Positions 31,253 through 40,032 of a DNA stretch of 64,000 nucleotides are shown here, in pieces (positions within the stretch are counted from its first letter, which is position 1; each line of letters opens with the position of its first letter). Origin of the DNA: Hyphomonas sp. (lineage in GTDB: Bacteria > Pseudomonadota > Alphaproteobacteria > Caulobacterales > Hyphomonadaceae); the NCBI GenBank assembly GCA_017792365.1, contig CP051229.1:3285725-3349724 (forward strand), read 5' to 3'. The notes under the pieces are model-generated. The model saw only the letters and a program-made list of their open reading frames with translations, was not told the DNA's origin and did no database searches. Both the position numbers and the translations under genes were made by a program.

Positions 31253-32230
31253 TCAGGCCTCCAGACAGTCTTTGAACATGGCGGTCCACAGCGCCTCGAT
31301 GATGTCTGAGCGCCCTGCGCGTTCGATCGCGGCGAGCCCCGGATTGCCGTTGACCTCGATGACGACAAGGTCGCTGAGATCGCGCGCGGGCGAGGTGTCG
31401 AAGATGTCGACCGCACCGACGCGCAGGCCAATCGCCCGGGTGGCTGAGACGGCGATCTGCGCCAGACCGGGCGGTGACTGATCCGAGACGGTCTCCGCTT
31501 CGCCTGCGGCGTGGAGGTTCTGGCGGCCTGCGAGCGTGAGGCGCTCGCCGGCCGGCGGGACTGTGTCTGGCGCGGCGCCCGCAGCGGTGATGGCCGACAG
31601 GGGGGCGTCGGATACGCCGTCGCCTGCAAGCTGTGCGTTTGCGGCGGCGAGCAGCTCGCGCCATGTACGGACGCCATCCCCGATTAGGCTGGGCGGGCGC
31701 TTGGTGATGTGTGCGAGCGGGGCGCCGTCGAAGACGAGAATGCGGTGTTCGACGCCAGTGAGGATGGGTTCGACCAGGAACGATTCGAACTCGACCGCGA
31801 TGCGCTGCGTGTAGACTGCGAGCTCGTCAGGCGAGGTCACGATCTCCGCGAAATTGCCGCGCCCGCCCTGGTTGGGTTTGCAGAAGACCGGGTAGCCGAG
31901 CGTGTTGGCGAAGTTGAGCGCATCTTCGACATCCCTGCCGGGATCGCGCATGGCGGCGCGGCGCTGGTGCGAGAAGAAGAGGCCGCCCGGAATCACCGGT
32001 ATGTTCGCGGTACGCAGGACGGACTTGGTGTGGGCCTTGTCGCGCGCGATCGTGAAGGCGGCTGCGGAGTTGACGGGGTAGGCGCAGACGCCGCCGCCGC
32101 CGCCGAGAACCGACTTGCTGCCAAGCGTCACGCGGTAGAGGTAGCCGCGACCTTCATCGAGGTCCTCGAACTGGGCGCCGATGGCGGCGGCGGCGGTCAT
32201 CGCGTAGCGGGCGGGATCTGGCGGCGTCAT
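31253..32230 (-). CDS. ATP-grasp ligase, cyanophycin-synthetase-like
   Basis: 325 residues from ATG 32230; a GTG at 32320 in the same frame is possible. The ATP-grasp domain matches the one in cyanophycin synthetases: [50 protein letters not shown], then [20 protein letters not shown] and [18 protein letters not shown]. The metal site is [13 protein letters not shown] near the end. ATP-grasp ligases join a carboxylate to an amine through an acyl phosphate. In CphA this domain is fused to a Mur ligase. Here the Mur-type ligase is a separate gene one base downstream. The substrate is unknown, and polymer or amino-acid conjugate synthesis is inference. Confidence 0.8.
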   Translation of the reverse strand: MTPPDPARYAMTAAAAIGAQFEDLDEGRGYLYRVTLGSKSVLGGGGGVCAYPVNSAAAFTIARDKAHTKSVLRTANIPVIPGGLFFSHQRRAAMRDPGRDVEDALNFANTLGYPVFCKPNQGGRGNFAEIVTSPDELAVYTQRIAVEFESFLVEPILTGVEHRILVFDGAPLAHITKRPPSLIGDGVRTWRELLAAANAQLAGDGVSDAPLSAITAAGAAPDTVPPAGERLTLAGRQNLHAAGEAETVSDQSPPGLAQIAVSATRAIGLRVGAVDIFDTSPARDLSDLVVIEVNGNPGLAAIERAGRSDIIEALWTAMFKDCLEA

Positions 32231-32342
32231 CTGGATGGGTGGATCGAAAAGCGGCCGCAGGGTTGATGGCTCCTGCTCGCGGCTAGCGCCGTCAGCGATA
32301 CAATGCAAGGCGTCAAGCACCGGCGGGCGGGGCCGGACCGCA

Positions 32343-32380
32343 GAAACGAAAACGCCCGGCGAGCCAATGGCTGCCGGGCG
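32343..32380 (-). terminator. rho-independent terminator after etfA
   Basis: GCCCGGC/GCCGGGC with inner AGCCA/TGGCT forms a 12-pair hairpin (32354-32379). On the minus strand it is followed by TTTTCGTTTC. It ends the etfBA transcript. Confidence 0.8.
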
Positions 32381-32402
32381 CTGGTTCGGTGTCGGCTTGC
32401 GA

Positions 32403-33332
32403 CTAGAGCTTTTCGGTCAGCTCCGGGACAGCCGTGAAGAGGTCGGCGACGAGGCCGTAATCCGCGACCTGGAAGATCGGGGCTTCTTCGTCCTTGTTGA
32501 TCGCGACGATGATCTTCGAGTCCTTCATGCCGGCAAGGTGCTGGATGGCGCCCGAGATGCCGACGGCGACGTAGAGCTCCGGCGCGACGACCTTACCGGT
32601 CTGACCGACCTGGTAGTCGTTCGGGGCGTAGCCGGCATCGACAGCGGCGCGCGAGGCGCCCACGCCAGCGCCGAGCTTGTCGGCGAGCGGCAGGATGTAC
32701 TTGTTGAACTGCTCTTCCGACGCCAGCGCGCGACCGCCCGAGACGATGCGCTTGGCGGAGGTGAGTTCGGGACGATCCGATTCAGACAGCTCTTCGGAGA
32801 CGAAAGCCGACTTGAACGGACCTTGCGGCGCATCGACGGTTTCGACGGACGCCGAGCCGCCGTCAGCGGCTGCATTGAAGGCCGTGCCGCGAACGGTGAC
32901 GATCTTCTTGGCGTCAGACGATTTGACCGTCTGGATGGCGTTGCCGGCGTAGATCGGACGCTCGAAGGTTTCGGCGTCGACCACGGCTGTGATGTCCGAC
33001 AGCTGCATCACGTCGAGCTTGGCGGCGATGCGCGGGCAGACGTTCTTGCCGGTCGTGGTGGCCGGGGCGAAGAGGGCGTCGTAGTCAGCCATCATCGGCA
33101 CAACCAGAGCCTCAACGGCTTCGGCCAGCATGTTCTTGTAGGCTTCGCCTTCGGCGTGGAGGACCTTGCGGACGCCCGCGATCTTGGCGGCTTCCGCGGC
33201 GACGGCCTCGGCGCCTTGGCCGGCGACGAGGATGTCGACGTCACCGCCGAATGCAGCAGCGGCGGTCACCGTCTTGGCGGTGGCGTCGTTGAGGGCGGAG
33301 TTGTCGTGTTCAGCGAGTACGAGAACGGCCAT
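32403..33332 (-). CDS. etfA: electron transfer flavoprotein alpha subunit
   Basis: 309 residues. The C-terminal FAD-binding domain is complete: [60 protein letters not shown] and [20 protein letters not shown]. With EtfB it takes electrons from acyl-CoA dehydrogenases and passes them to ETF-ubiquinone oxidoreductase (54560). Its ATG shares one base with the stop of etfB (TAATG), so translation is coupled. Confidence 0.97.
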   Translation of the reverse strand: MAVLVLAEHDNSALNDATAKTVTAAAAFGGDVDILVAGQGAEAVAAEAAKIAGVRKVLHAEGEAYKNMLAEAVEALVVPMMADYDALFAPATTTGKNVCPRIAAKLDVMQLSDITAVVDAETFERPIYAGNAIQTVKSSDAKKIVTVRGTAFNAAADGGSASVETVDAPQGPFKSAFVSEELSESDRPELTSAKRIVSGGRALASEEQFNKYILPLADKLGAGVGASRAAVDAGYAPNDYQVGQTGKVVAPELYVAVGISGAIQHLAGMKDSKIIVAINKDEEAPIFQVADYGLVADLFTAVPELTEKL

Positions 33333-34078
33333 TAGATTGCACCTGCGGCTTTGAGCTTGGCGATCAGCGCGTCGACGTCTTCGACTTTTTCACCAGCTTC
33401 GCGTTTCGGCGGCTCGGTGACTTTGACGACGCTGAGGCGGTTGGCGGTATCGACGCCGTAATCGGCAGGCGTCTTTTCCTCGATCGGCTTCTTCTTCGCT
33501 TTCATGATGTTCGGAAGCGAGGCGAAGCGCGGCTCGTTGAGGCGGAGGTCGGTGGTGACCACGGCCGGGGTCTGGAGCGCGACGGTCTGCAGACCGCCGT
33601 CGACTTCGCGGGTGACCTTTAGCGTGTCGCCGTCCTTTTCGACGGCGGAGGCGAAGGCGCCTTGCGGCCAGTCGAGCAGCGCGGCCAGCATCTGGCCGGT
33701 CTGGTTGGCGTCGTCGTCGATCGCCTGCTTGCCGGTGATGACGAGGCCGGGGCCTTCGGCTTCAACGATGGCCTTGAGGATCTTGGCAACGGCGAGCGGC
33801 TCGACCGTATCGTCGGTCTTCACCAGGATGCCGCGGTCGCCGCCCATGGCGAGGCCGACGCGGATCGTTTCCTGAGCCTGCTGCGGGCCGATCGAGACGA
33901 GGATGATCTCCTCGACGATGCCCTTTTCCTTCATGCGGACCGCTTCTTCGACAGCGATCTCGCAGAACGGGTTCATCGCCATCTTGACGTTGGCGAGGTC
34001 GACGCCGGTCTGATCGGCCTTCACACGGGGCCGTACGTTGTAGTCGATGACCCGTTTGACGGGCACGAGCACCTTCAT
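33332..34078 (-). CDS. etfB: electron transfer flavoprotein beta subunit
   Basis: 248 residues from ATG 34078 ([20 protein letters not shown]). The family signature is present: [40 protein letters not shown] and [20 protein letters not shown], the AMP-binding region, then [20 protein letters not shown]. It starts the etfBA operon. Upstream ATGs in frame exist to 34129 but the family start is MKVLVP. Confidence 0.97.
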   Translation of the reverse strand: MKVLVPVKRVIDYNVRPRVKADQTGVDLANVKMAMNPFCEIAVEEAVRMKEKGIVEEIILVSIGPQQAQETIRVGLAMGGDRGILVKTDDTVEPLAVAKILKAIVEAEGPGLVITGKQAIDDDANQTGQMLAALLDWPQGAFASAVEKDGDTLKVTREVDGGLQTVALQTPAVVTTDLRLNEPRFASLPNIMKAKKKPIEEKTPADYGVDTANRLSVVKVTEPPKREAGEKVEDVDALIAKLKAAGAI

Positions 34079-34316
34079 CGGGAGAATCTCCGGTTCGATT
34101 GGGGCTGAGGAATGCAATGTCGCCATCACGACAGAACCAACCGGCCCTGACTGAATGGTGATACCTGTTATGCAGCGCGCGGACCAGAATCAAGGATTAC
34201 AGGCTGGAAAGCGTCACTTTAACGCGCTGCAGCATGGTAAAATATTGCGTTTTGGCGCCTGTAATCCGTCCGCAGCGGTGGTTGGCGCGTCGCGGAAGCC
34301 GGACTAGATAGGTTTC

Positions 34317-34763
34317 ATGCCTTTTGATGTCCTGAAACGCCTGCTGACCGCGACGGAATCCGAACCGGCGGCCCCCGAAGACGCGCGTGCGGCGATCGCC
34401 GCGGTTCTGGTGATGGCGGCGCGAGCCGATGATCACTACGCGGACGAGGAAAAGCGCATCATCGATTCAGTGCTGGTGGAACGTTTCAAGGTGACGCCCG
34501 AGGAAGCCATCAAGCTCCGCGAGGAGGGCGAGGAAGCCGAAGCGGAGGCGATCGACCACTACCAGTTCACCAAGGCCATCAAGCAGGCAGTGCCGCACGA
34601 TGACCGGGTGAAGGTGCTGGAGGGCCTGTGGCGGGTGATCCTGGCGGACGACCAGCGCGACGCCCATGAGGACGCCCTGATGCGCCAGCTGGTCGACCGG
34701 CTGGGCCTTGCGCCGATGGACTCAGTCCGTGCGCGCAACGCTGCCGGCGCCGACCAGGGTTGA
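34317..34763 (+). CDS. TerB family protein
   Basis: 148 residues, all helical. ARAAIAAVLVMAARADDHYA, DEEKRIIDSVLVERFKVTPE and later VLEGLWRVILADDQRDAHED, ALMRQLVDRLGLAPMDS fit the TerB fold, with paired acidic metal-binding positions (ADDHYADEE and ADDQRDAHED). TerB-like proteins are linked to tellurite resistance or membrane stress, but single chromosomal copies have no proven role. It is divergent from etfB and its 3' end probably overlaps the restored end of the beta-lactamase-like gene by about 40 bases. Confidence 0.8.
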   Translation: MPFDVLKRLLTATESEPAAPEDARAAIAAVLVMAARADDHYADEEKRIIDSVLVERFKVTPEEAIKLREEGEEAEAEAIDHYQFTKAIKQAVPHDDRVKVLEGLWRVILADDQRDAHEDALMRQLVDRLGLAPMDSVRARNAAGADQG

Positions 34764-35937
34764 GTCCTCATCGTCAAACGCATCTTCCAGCTTGAGCCAG
34801 TCGCCGGGCGTGAGGCCGAGTTCGTGATCGAGTCGGCACCAGCTTGGACGCGCGGGCGCCCCGCGTGTTCGACAGGATCACGATGCCTGAGCCTCTCTGC
34901 GGCAGGTAGGCGATCTGCGCGGCATACCCCTGGACGCTTCCGGAGTGGGCGACGACGTCGTGTCCGGCGTAATCGTAGGTTCGCCAGCCGAGGCCGTAAG
35001 CGGTGCGGGTGGTCGGCATCTTCTGGGCCATGTGGCGGCGGAGGTCTGCCGGCGTCGACGTGCGGCTCGCGCGTAGGTCGTCGAGCACGGCAGGGGGCAC
35101 GACGTCCGGCCGGTCGCCGATCATCGCCGCCAGCCATGTCGCCATGTCGTTGATGCTGGAGTTGACGCCTGCAGCGGCCGGGAGCCGGTAATAGGCCTCC
35201 TTGACCGGGACAGCCTCATAGGAGCCGCCGCGGCGGATGTGCGGCATGGCCCAGTTGCCGGTCGAGATCAGGCCCTGCGAGCCGAGCGAGGTTGACCTCA
35301 TGCCCAGCGGGTCGAGGAGCCGGGTCTTGAGCCGCTCGGCGTAGGTCTCGCCGGTGATGGCTTCGATGACCGGCGCGATCAGGTTGTAGGTCGAATTCTG
35401 GTAGGCGTAGCAATCGCCGACCGGGCAGATGAGACGGACCTGTGCATAGCGCCCGAGGATTTCCAGCGGCGCGATGCCGGCTTCCAGGAGGTTGTCATAG
35501 GCGAAGGGCGGCAGGCCCGTGCGATGCGAGAGAATGTGCTCGATCGTCAGCTTGGCGGTGTCGGCGGTGGTGCGCAGCTTCAGTTCCGGGACGGCGGAGT
35601 GGACGGGGTCATTCCACGCCAAGTGATGGTCCTGAACCTCAAGCGCGGCCAGTGTCGAGGCGAAGCCCTTCGAGATCGAGGCCAGCCGGAAGACCGTGTC
35701 CGGCGTGACCTTGAGATTGGTGCCGGCCTCGCGGACGCCGTAGGTCTTGATCAGCACGGGTTCGCCGTCGCGCACCACGGCCACGGCCAGCCCGACGAAG
35801 TCGGGAGCTTGCGCTGCGCGGTCGAGGACGCGCTCGAAATCGGCCAGCGGCTGGGCCGATATCTCTTGCTGAGCGGAGGCCGGCGCAGCAGCGAATGCGG
35901 TGAAAAAGACGAGACAGGCGAGGATGGCTTGCTTCAT
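34722..35937 (-). CDS. serine hydrolase, class C beta-lactamase-like, frameshifted near the C-terminus
   Basis: Starts at ATG 35937 with a signal peptide (MKQAILACLVFFTAFAAAPA, then SAQQ). Catalytic SxxK is FRLASISKGF, the YxN-type motif is CYAYQNSTYN, and the HxG-type motif is VVAHSGSVQGYAAQIAYLPQ. This is the beta-lactamase/esterase/D-Ala-D-Ala peptidase fold in the periplasm; true lactamase activity cannot be inferred. As written the frame stops at 34774 after an unlikely Arg-rich tail. Shifting frame at about 34830-34838 gives a better end, DHELGLTPGDWLKLEDAFDD, with stop at 34722. Here the repair needs one base fewer or two more, unlike most other breaks in the window. Confidence 0.75.
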
Positions 35938-36014
35938 GGCGTCCCGCTTACTGGCGATTCCGGGCAATTTTTGGATGGTTCGCGTATTCCGCCAAGTGAA
36001 ATACAGCGGATCGC

Positions 36015-36590
36015 CTATCGATTGCCGCCTGGAACCCATTTCACGTCATCCGCGCCATTGGCGTTGGCCCGCCTTGCGGCGACGAAGAGGTGATCCGACA
36101 GCCTGTTGGCGTAGGCCAGAGCCGGCGCAGACACGATCTCGTCAGGTTTCCGGGACAACTCGGCGATCAGACGCTCCGCGCGGCGCGCGATGGTGCGGGC
36201 GGCGTGGAGGTGGGTCGCCAGTGCGGAGCCTGCCGGGAGCACGAAGCTGTCGAGCGGGGGGATGTCTGCGTTCATGTGGTCGATCTCGGACCCAGCCGGG
36301 CGACCTGGCTTTCGACGATCCGCAGCGCTTCGAACTTCAGGGGCTCATCGCGTTCCGGCGTTGCGAGGTCGGCGCCGAGATCGAAGAGATCGTTCTGGAT
36401 GCGAAACAGCATTTTCTCGAGATCGGGATCGGAACCGGAATGCAGCCGGGCCAGCCGACGGCCGCGTTGGTTTCATCGACGGCCCCTAGGCCTCCACCCT
36501 GAGATCCCATTTCGGGACGCGTTCGCCGGTTGCGAGGCCGGTGGACCCGTCATCGCCGGTGCGGGTGTAGATCTTGTTCAGCTTGACCAT
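36015..36590 (-). pseudogene. cob(I)yrinic acid a,c-diamide adenosyltransferase (PduO type), three frameshifts as sequenced
   Basis: The start is ATG 36590: MVKLNKIYTRTGDDGSTGLA, the family's ATP-binding N-terminus, then TGERVPKWDLRVEA. The frame then breaks at about 36487 (TAG where Tyr is expected, before GAVDETNAAVG), 36452, and 36290. Restoring one base at each gives a continuous protein of about 192 residues: ARLHSGSDPDLEKMLFRIQN, DLFDLGADLATPERDEPLKF, EALRIVESQVARLGSEIDHM and SDHLFVAARRANANG near the end. The enzyme makes adenosylcobalamin from ATP and cob(I)alamin. Its place near etfBA and a twin-TM gene is a common alphaproteobacterial arrangement. All protein motifs are conserved, which argues for sequence error over decay. 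Confidence 0.85.
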
Positions 36591-36638
36591 GCGGCGACTG
36601 TCGCGCTGGCGTCGCGCTCGCGTCAATAGGCGAGGCGA

Positions 36639-36950
36639 TCAGGCGGCCTGTGCGACTTCGCAGCGATAGCGCCAGCCCGTGAAGGGCGGGGCTGCATTCA
36701 CGAGTTGGGCGAGCGAGGCTTCGTTCGGTCCGACGAGAATCAACAGGCGGCGACCGAACTCGGTCATGGACAGATCGCCGTGCACATTGCGGTCGTAGGC
36801 TTCGAGCCATTGGTCGAGGAGATCGCAAGGGGCGAGGTCGACGGCTTCTCCGCGGGCGCAGGCGTCGGCGATATTCGCGAGGCGGTGTCGCTCGGCGGCG
36901 AAGCGCTCCCAGAAAGCGCCCGGGTCAAAGTCGGTTGCTGCGTCCGACAT
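36639..36950 (-). CDS. hypothetical protein, 103 residues
   Basis: A soluble helical protein starting MSDAATDFDPGAFWERFAAE and ending FTGWRYRCEVAQAA. Codon use matches the neighbours and there is no signal peptide. PCDLLDQWLEAYDRNVHGDL and RRLLILVGPNEASLAQLVNA are the most distinctive parts. I do not recognise a family. It lies between the adenosyltransferase and the twin-TM gene on the same strand. Confidence 0.6.
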   Translation of the reverse strand: MSDAATDFDPGAFWERFAAERHRLANIADACARGEAVDLAPCDLLDQWLEAYDRNVHGDLSMTEFGRRLLILVGPNEASLAQLVNAAPPFTGWRYRCEVAQAA

Positions 36951-37065
36951 ATGCGCATCCCCCGGATACGTTCACCTGACTATGCCTAAGTTGGCATACA
37001 GACGTTCACGAAATGCAAATTCCGGAGGACGGGTTCGCGCGCGCAGAGGCGCAAATGCGCAAGGA

Positions 37066-37269
37066 TTAGCCAAATGCGCCGGAAAGATACCCGATCGCCA
37101 CCAAGAGGATGATGGCGATGAATTGCATCAGCACACGCAGACGCATCAGCTTGTTCGAGCGGGACTGGGCCTGGTCGTCAGTCCGCACGAGGTTGAAGAT
37201 GCCGAAGGCGAGAATGATGAATACGATGCCGATCGTGCCGTAGAGTGCGTAGGTGAGCCAGAGTTGCAT
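37066..37269 (-). CDS. twin transmembrane protein (HIG1-like domain)
   Basis: 67 residues with two membrane helices: YALYGTIGIVFIILAFGIFN (about 6-27) and VLMQFIAIILLVAIGYLSG (about 46-65), joined by a basic loop DQAQSRSNKLMRLRV. This is the bacterial HIG1-like twin-TM protein commonly found beside cobalamin adenosyltransferase and etf genes in alphaproteobacteria. Related mitochondrial proteins modulate cytochrome c oxidase. A bacterial role is not established. Confidence 0.8.
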   Translation of the reverse strand: MQLWLTYALYGTIGIVFIILAFGIFNLVRTDDQAQSRSNKLMRLRVLMQFIAIILLVAIGYLSGAFG

Positions 37270-37389
37270 CGTTGACCTCGGATCGCTGGCGGCGCGTGGG
37301 TTTCGGACACGGGCCTGACTGAACGCTTAGCCGGTAGAGACGTTCTTTACGATGTGACAGGAGCGTTAGATCGAACAAAAACTGCGACA

Positions 37390-38346
37390 ATGACTCCACG
37401 ATCCCGCTATCAATCTGTTCGCGCAGCCGTTTTATCAGGCTTCAGGGTGTTGAGCATCGCCCTGCGCAACACGTTTGCGGATAATCTGTCGATACTCTCA
37501 GCCGGCGTCGCCTTCTACGCCTTCCTGTCGATTTTCCCTGCAATTGCGGGGACGTTGATGGTCTGGGGGTTGTTTGCCGACCCGCTGGAGATACGCGGGC
37601 AGATCAGCGTTCTGCGCGGCATCGCCCCGGCGGATGCGTTCGAATTGATGGCGGACGCGCTGGTGCGGATCGCGGAGAACACGCATTCGGGCTTCACCGT
37701 CGGCGCGATTGTGTCGCTGTTGTTTGCGCTGTGGGCGGCCTCGCGCGCAGCGCAGGCGCTGATGGCGACGCTGAATGTCGCCTACGATGTCGAGAAGCCG
37801 CGCGGCTTCATCGCCGGCAATCTCAACGCCATCCGCTTCACCATTATCGGCATCGCGTTTGCGCTGTTCTCACTTGCCGCGATCGGGGCGGTGCCGCCGC
37901 TGCTGGAAGCGCTGCGCCTTGGCGCGCTGGTGGATGTCCTGATCCGTGGGTCGAGGTGGCTCCTGCTGGTCGGCGTTTTCTTCGCCATTGCGGCGATGGC
38001 TTACCGCAGGACGCCGACGCGGCGCGGCGTATCGCGACGCGAATGGAGACGGCATCCGACCCTGACCGGCGCAGCTGTCGCGTCGCTGATCTGGCTGGTC
38101 GCGTCGTTTGGGTTTTCATTCTACCTCAGCGCATTCGACGCCTACACGCGGATCTTCGGATCGCTCGGCGCGGTCGCTGCACTGCTGATGTGGTTCTGGA
38201 TAACCGCCTATGCGATCGGGATCGGCGCGGAGATCAACTCGGTGCTGTGGCTGGCGCGGCATGGCGGCAGCCGCAATGCGCGTCAGCGTGGCGGGCCGGG
38301 GTCGAAGGGGAATTCGCGGTCGGTCCAGACGAGGTCTTCGAACTGA
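37390..38346 (+). CDS. YihY/BrkB family inner-membrane protein
   Basis: 318 residues from ATG 37390 (MTPRSRYQSVRAAVLSGFRV); a GTG at 37354 would add 12. Six membrane helices, with the family pattern DNLSILSAGVAFYAFLSIFP at the start, YDVEKPRGFIAGNLNAIRFT in the middle and WFWITAYAIGIGAEINSVLW at the end. Often labelled ribonuclease BN by mistake; a transport role has been proposed. The C-terminus is basic and overlaps the 3' end of the opposite-strand lipoprotein gene by 64 bases. Confidence 0.88.
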   Translation: MTPRSRYQSVRAAVLSGFRVLSIALRNTFADNLSILSAGVAFYAFLSIFPAIAGTLMVWGLFADPLEIRGQISVLRGIAPADAFELMADALVRIAENTHSGFTVGAIVSLLFALWAASRAAQALMATLNVAYDVEKPRGFIAGNLNAIRFTIIGIAFALFSLAAIGAVPPLLEALRLGALVDVLIRGSRWLLLVGVFFAIAAMAYRRTPTRRGVSRREWRRHPTLTGAAVASLIWLVASFGFSFYLSAFDAYTRIFGSLGAVAALLMWFWITAYAIGIGAEINSVLWLARHGGSRNARQRGGPGSKGNSRSVQTRSSN

Positions 38347-38816
38347 AGCGCTTCGCGCAGAGCGATGATGAGGTTCTGCATTTTGCGGACGCCGCAGCCG
38401 GCATCGTAGGTCAGCGTCTTTTCGCGGCCGTCCTCGGTGCGCCAGGTGACCCGCGCAGTCGGCGCATCAGTGTGGCAGTTCTGGAGCGTGTCCGGCGTCT
38501 GCCGCGCTTCTACCGACCAGAAGTTCGCTGAGCGCAGCGCGTCGATCGCCTGGTCCCAGGCATCAGGCCCGAGCGTGCCTTCCTGAACGCCGGTCTCCTT
38601 CACGTAGCGCTCTCCGTAGAGCGTGAAGCTGCCGTCTGGACGCAGAGTCATGTCGTAGATCGGGCAGGTGCCGAAGCATGCGCCCTCTGACAGCACGATG
38701 ACTGGATTGCCAGTTTCACCCTGCACGACGCCCTGATCCTGCTGGCCGCATGATGCGAGCAGGGCGAGCGCGCCGAGCATTGAAGCGCCGAAGTAGGTTC
38801 GAACCGAGGATGTCAT
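38283..38816 (-). CDS. DUF6438 lipoprotein
   Basis: 177 residues from ATG 38816. Lipobox LALLASC with the lipidated Cys about residue 23. The conserved block VLSEGACFGTCPIYDMTLRP, DGSFTLYGERYV near residues 40-70 is the DUF6438 signature with two nearby Cys, and further Cys (QNCHTD, DAGCGVRK) may form disulfides. It is probably anchored in the outer or inner membrane facing the periplasm. Function unknown. An upstream start at 38852 would spoil the signal peptide. Confidence 0.8.
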   Translation of the reverse strand: MTSSVRTYFGASMLGALALLASCGQQDQGVVQGETGNPVIVLSEGACFGTCPIYDMTLRPDGSFTLYGERYVKETGVQEGTLGPDAWDQAIDALRSANFWSVEARQTPDTLQNCHTDAPTARVTWRTEDGREKTLTYDAGCGVRKMQNLIIALREALQFEDLVWTDREFPFDPGPPR

Positions 38817-38985
38817 GCAGCGCCGTCCCGTTGTGCAGCCCGACTCACACAAGCGAACTTTGACTGCTTATTTGTGAGATTCCTAGTCTCGCGCATTTGA
38901 CCTCAGGGCGCTTGCGCCGGTGCGCGCCGGGATTAGGCTGTAGATACAAATTACTGCGGTCGTGCAGGGACCGAAGGAGGAAACG

Positions 38986-40026
38986 ATGGCAAAATCGACT
39001 TTGACTGGCGTCATTGCCGCCCTGATGGCGGCTGGGATTGTCGGCGGCGCAGGCGCGGAGGAGGCTAAACGCCCTGACCTGACCGGAACGTGGACAAATG
39101 CGTCGCTGACATCGCTGTCGCGGCCAAGCGGCATCGACTCGCTGGTTGTGAGCGAGGAGCGGGCGCTGGAAATCGCGCAGGGAACGGCAATCGCCGGCAT
39201 CTCTCGCGAAGAAGCTGATTTCCATGGTACCTATTCCGATCCTGACGCGCCTGCTCCTGAGGCCGGAAGCAGCGACTTTGGCACCAAGGGCTATGACGCA
39301 TTCTGGGTGGCGCCGGGCGAAATGCTGGCGAAGGTGAAGGGGGAGTACCGGACTTCCTACATCGTCGAGCCGGCATCCGGGCAGATACCCTACACCAAGG
39401 CTGCCGATCCCATTCTGGCTGAACGCCGCAAGGGCGGGATCCGTTACGTGACCGGCATTGGCGGCAATGAAGGCCCGGAAGCGACCGGCATGGCGGAGCG
39501 CTGCCTGATCGGCTTTGGCCAGACCGGCGGGCCAGGCATGTTGAGCGTGCTCTACAACAACACGCACGAAATCATCCAGTCGCCGGACCACGTCACGATC
39601 GTGGTCGAGATGAATCACGACGCACGCATCATCCCGATCTTCGACAATGCCGAGGAGGCGCGCGCCAACCACAAGCCTTCGGCGATCCAGCCCTGGCTTG
39701 GCGACAGCGTCGGCTGGTATGAGGGCGACGCCCTGATGGTCGAAACCCGCAACGTCTATCCCGAGCAGCGGTCGAGCGGCGCGTTTCCGATGACCGACGA
39801 GACGGTGGTGACCGAGCGGTTCACGCGGTACTCGCCGACGGAGATATTCTACGAGTTCACCGTCAATGACCCCGTGCTCTACAGCCAGCCGTGGAAGGCG
39901 GAGCTGAGCTTCCACGAGACTGACAAGCAGCAGTACGAATACGCCTGTCACGAAGGCAATTACGCGATGCCGGGCATCCTCTACGGCGCGCGGCTTGCCG
40001 AGGCGGAAGCCCGCGCGGGCGAGTAG
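38986..40026 (+). CDS. secreted protein, paralogue 1 of a three-copy family
   Basis: 346 residues from ATG 38986, which has AAGGAGG 5 bases upstream. The signal peptide ends about AGAEEAKR. The family blocks are RPDLTGTWTNASLTSLSRP, GYDAFWVAPGEMLAKVKGEY, AERCLIGFGQTGGPGM, QSPDHVTIVVEMNHDARIIP, WLGDSVGWYEGDALMVETRN and YEYACHEGNYAMPGILYGAR. The same blocks recur at 47195 and 48419. It resembles the large uncharacterised periplasmic family common in environmental proteobacteria and acidobacteria. The invariant DAR, WxGDSxGWxEGD and EYACHEGNY suggest a conserved site. Function unknown. Confidence 0.8.
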   Translation: MAKSTLTGVIAALMAAGIVGGAGAEEAKRPDLTGTWTNASLTSLSRPSGIDSLVVSEERALEIAQGTAIAGISREEADFHGTYSDPDAPAPEAGSSDFGTKGYDAFWVAPGEMLAKVKGEYRTSYIVEPASGQIPYTKAADPILAERRKGGIRYVTGIGGNEGPEATGMAERCLIGFGQTGGPGMLSVLYNNTHEIIQSPDHVTIVVEMNHDARIIPIFDNAEEARANHKPSAIQPWLGDSVGWYEGDALMVETRNVYPEQRSSGAFPMTDETVVTERFTRYSPTEIFYEFTVNDPVLYSQPWKAELSFHETDKQQYEYACHEGNYAMPGILYGARLAEAEARAGE

Positions 40027-40032
40027 TCCGGA

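Noticed and set aside
26854-32230. A cyanophycin locus built from aguAB, patatin and the ligase pair
   Set aside because: No cyanophycinase or isoaspartyl dipeptidase is present, and the two groups are on opposite strands. Proximity alone is weak, so the ligase pair is reported on its own.
34774-35937. Acquired antibiotic-resistance beta-lactamase
   Set aside because: The protein has the broad serine-hydrolase fold with CYAYQNSTYN and AHSGSVQG. These do not distinguish lactamases from esterases or peptidases, and there is no mobile element.
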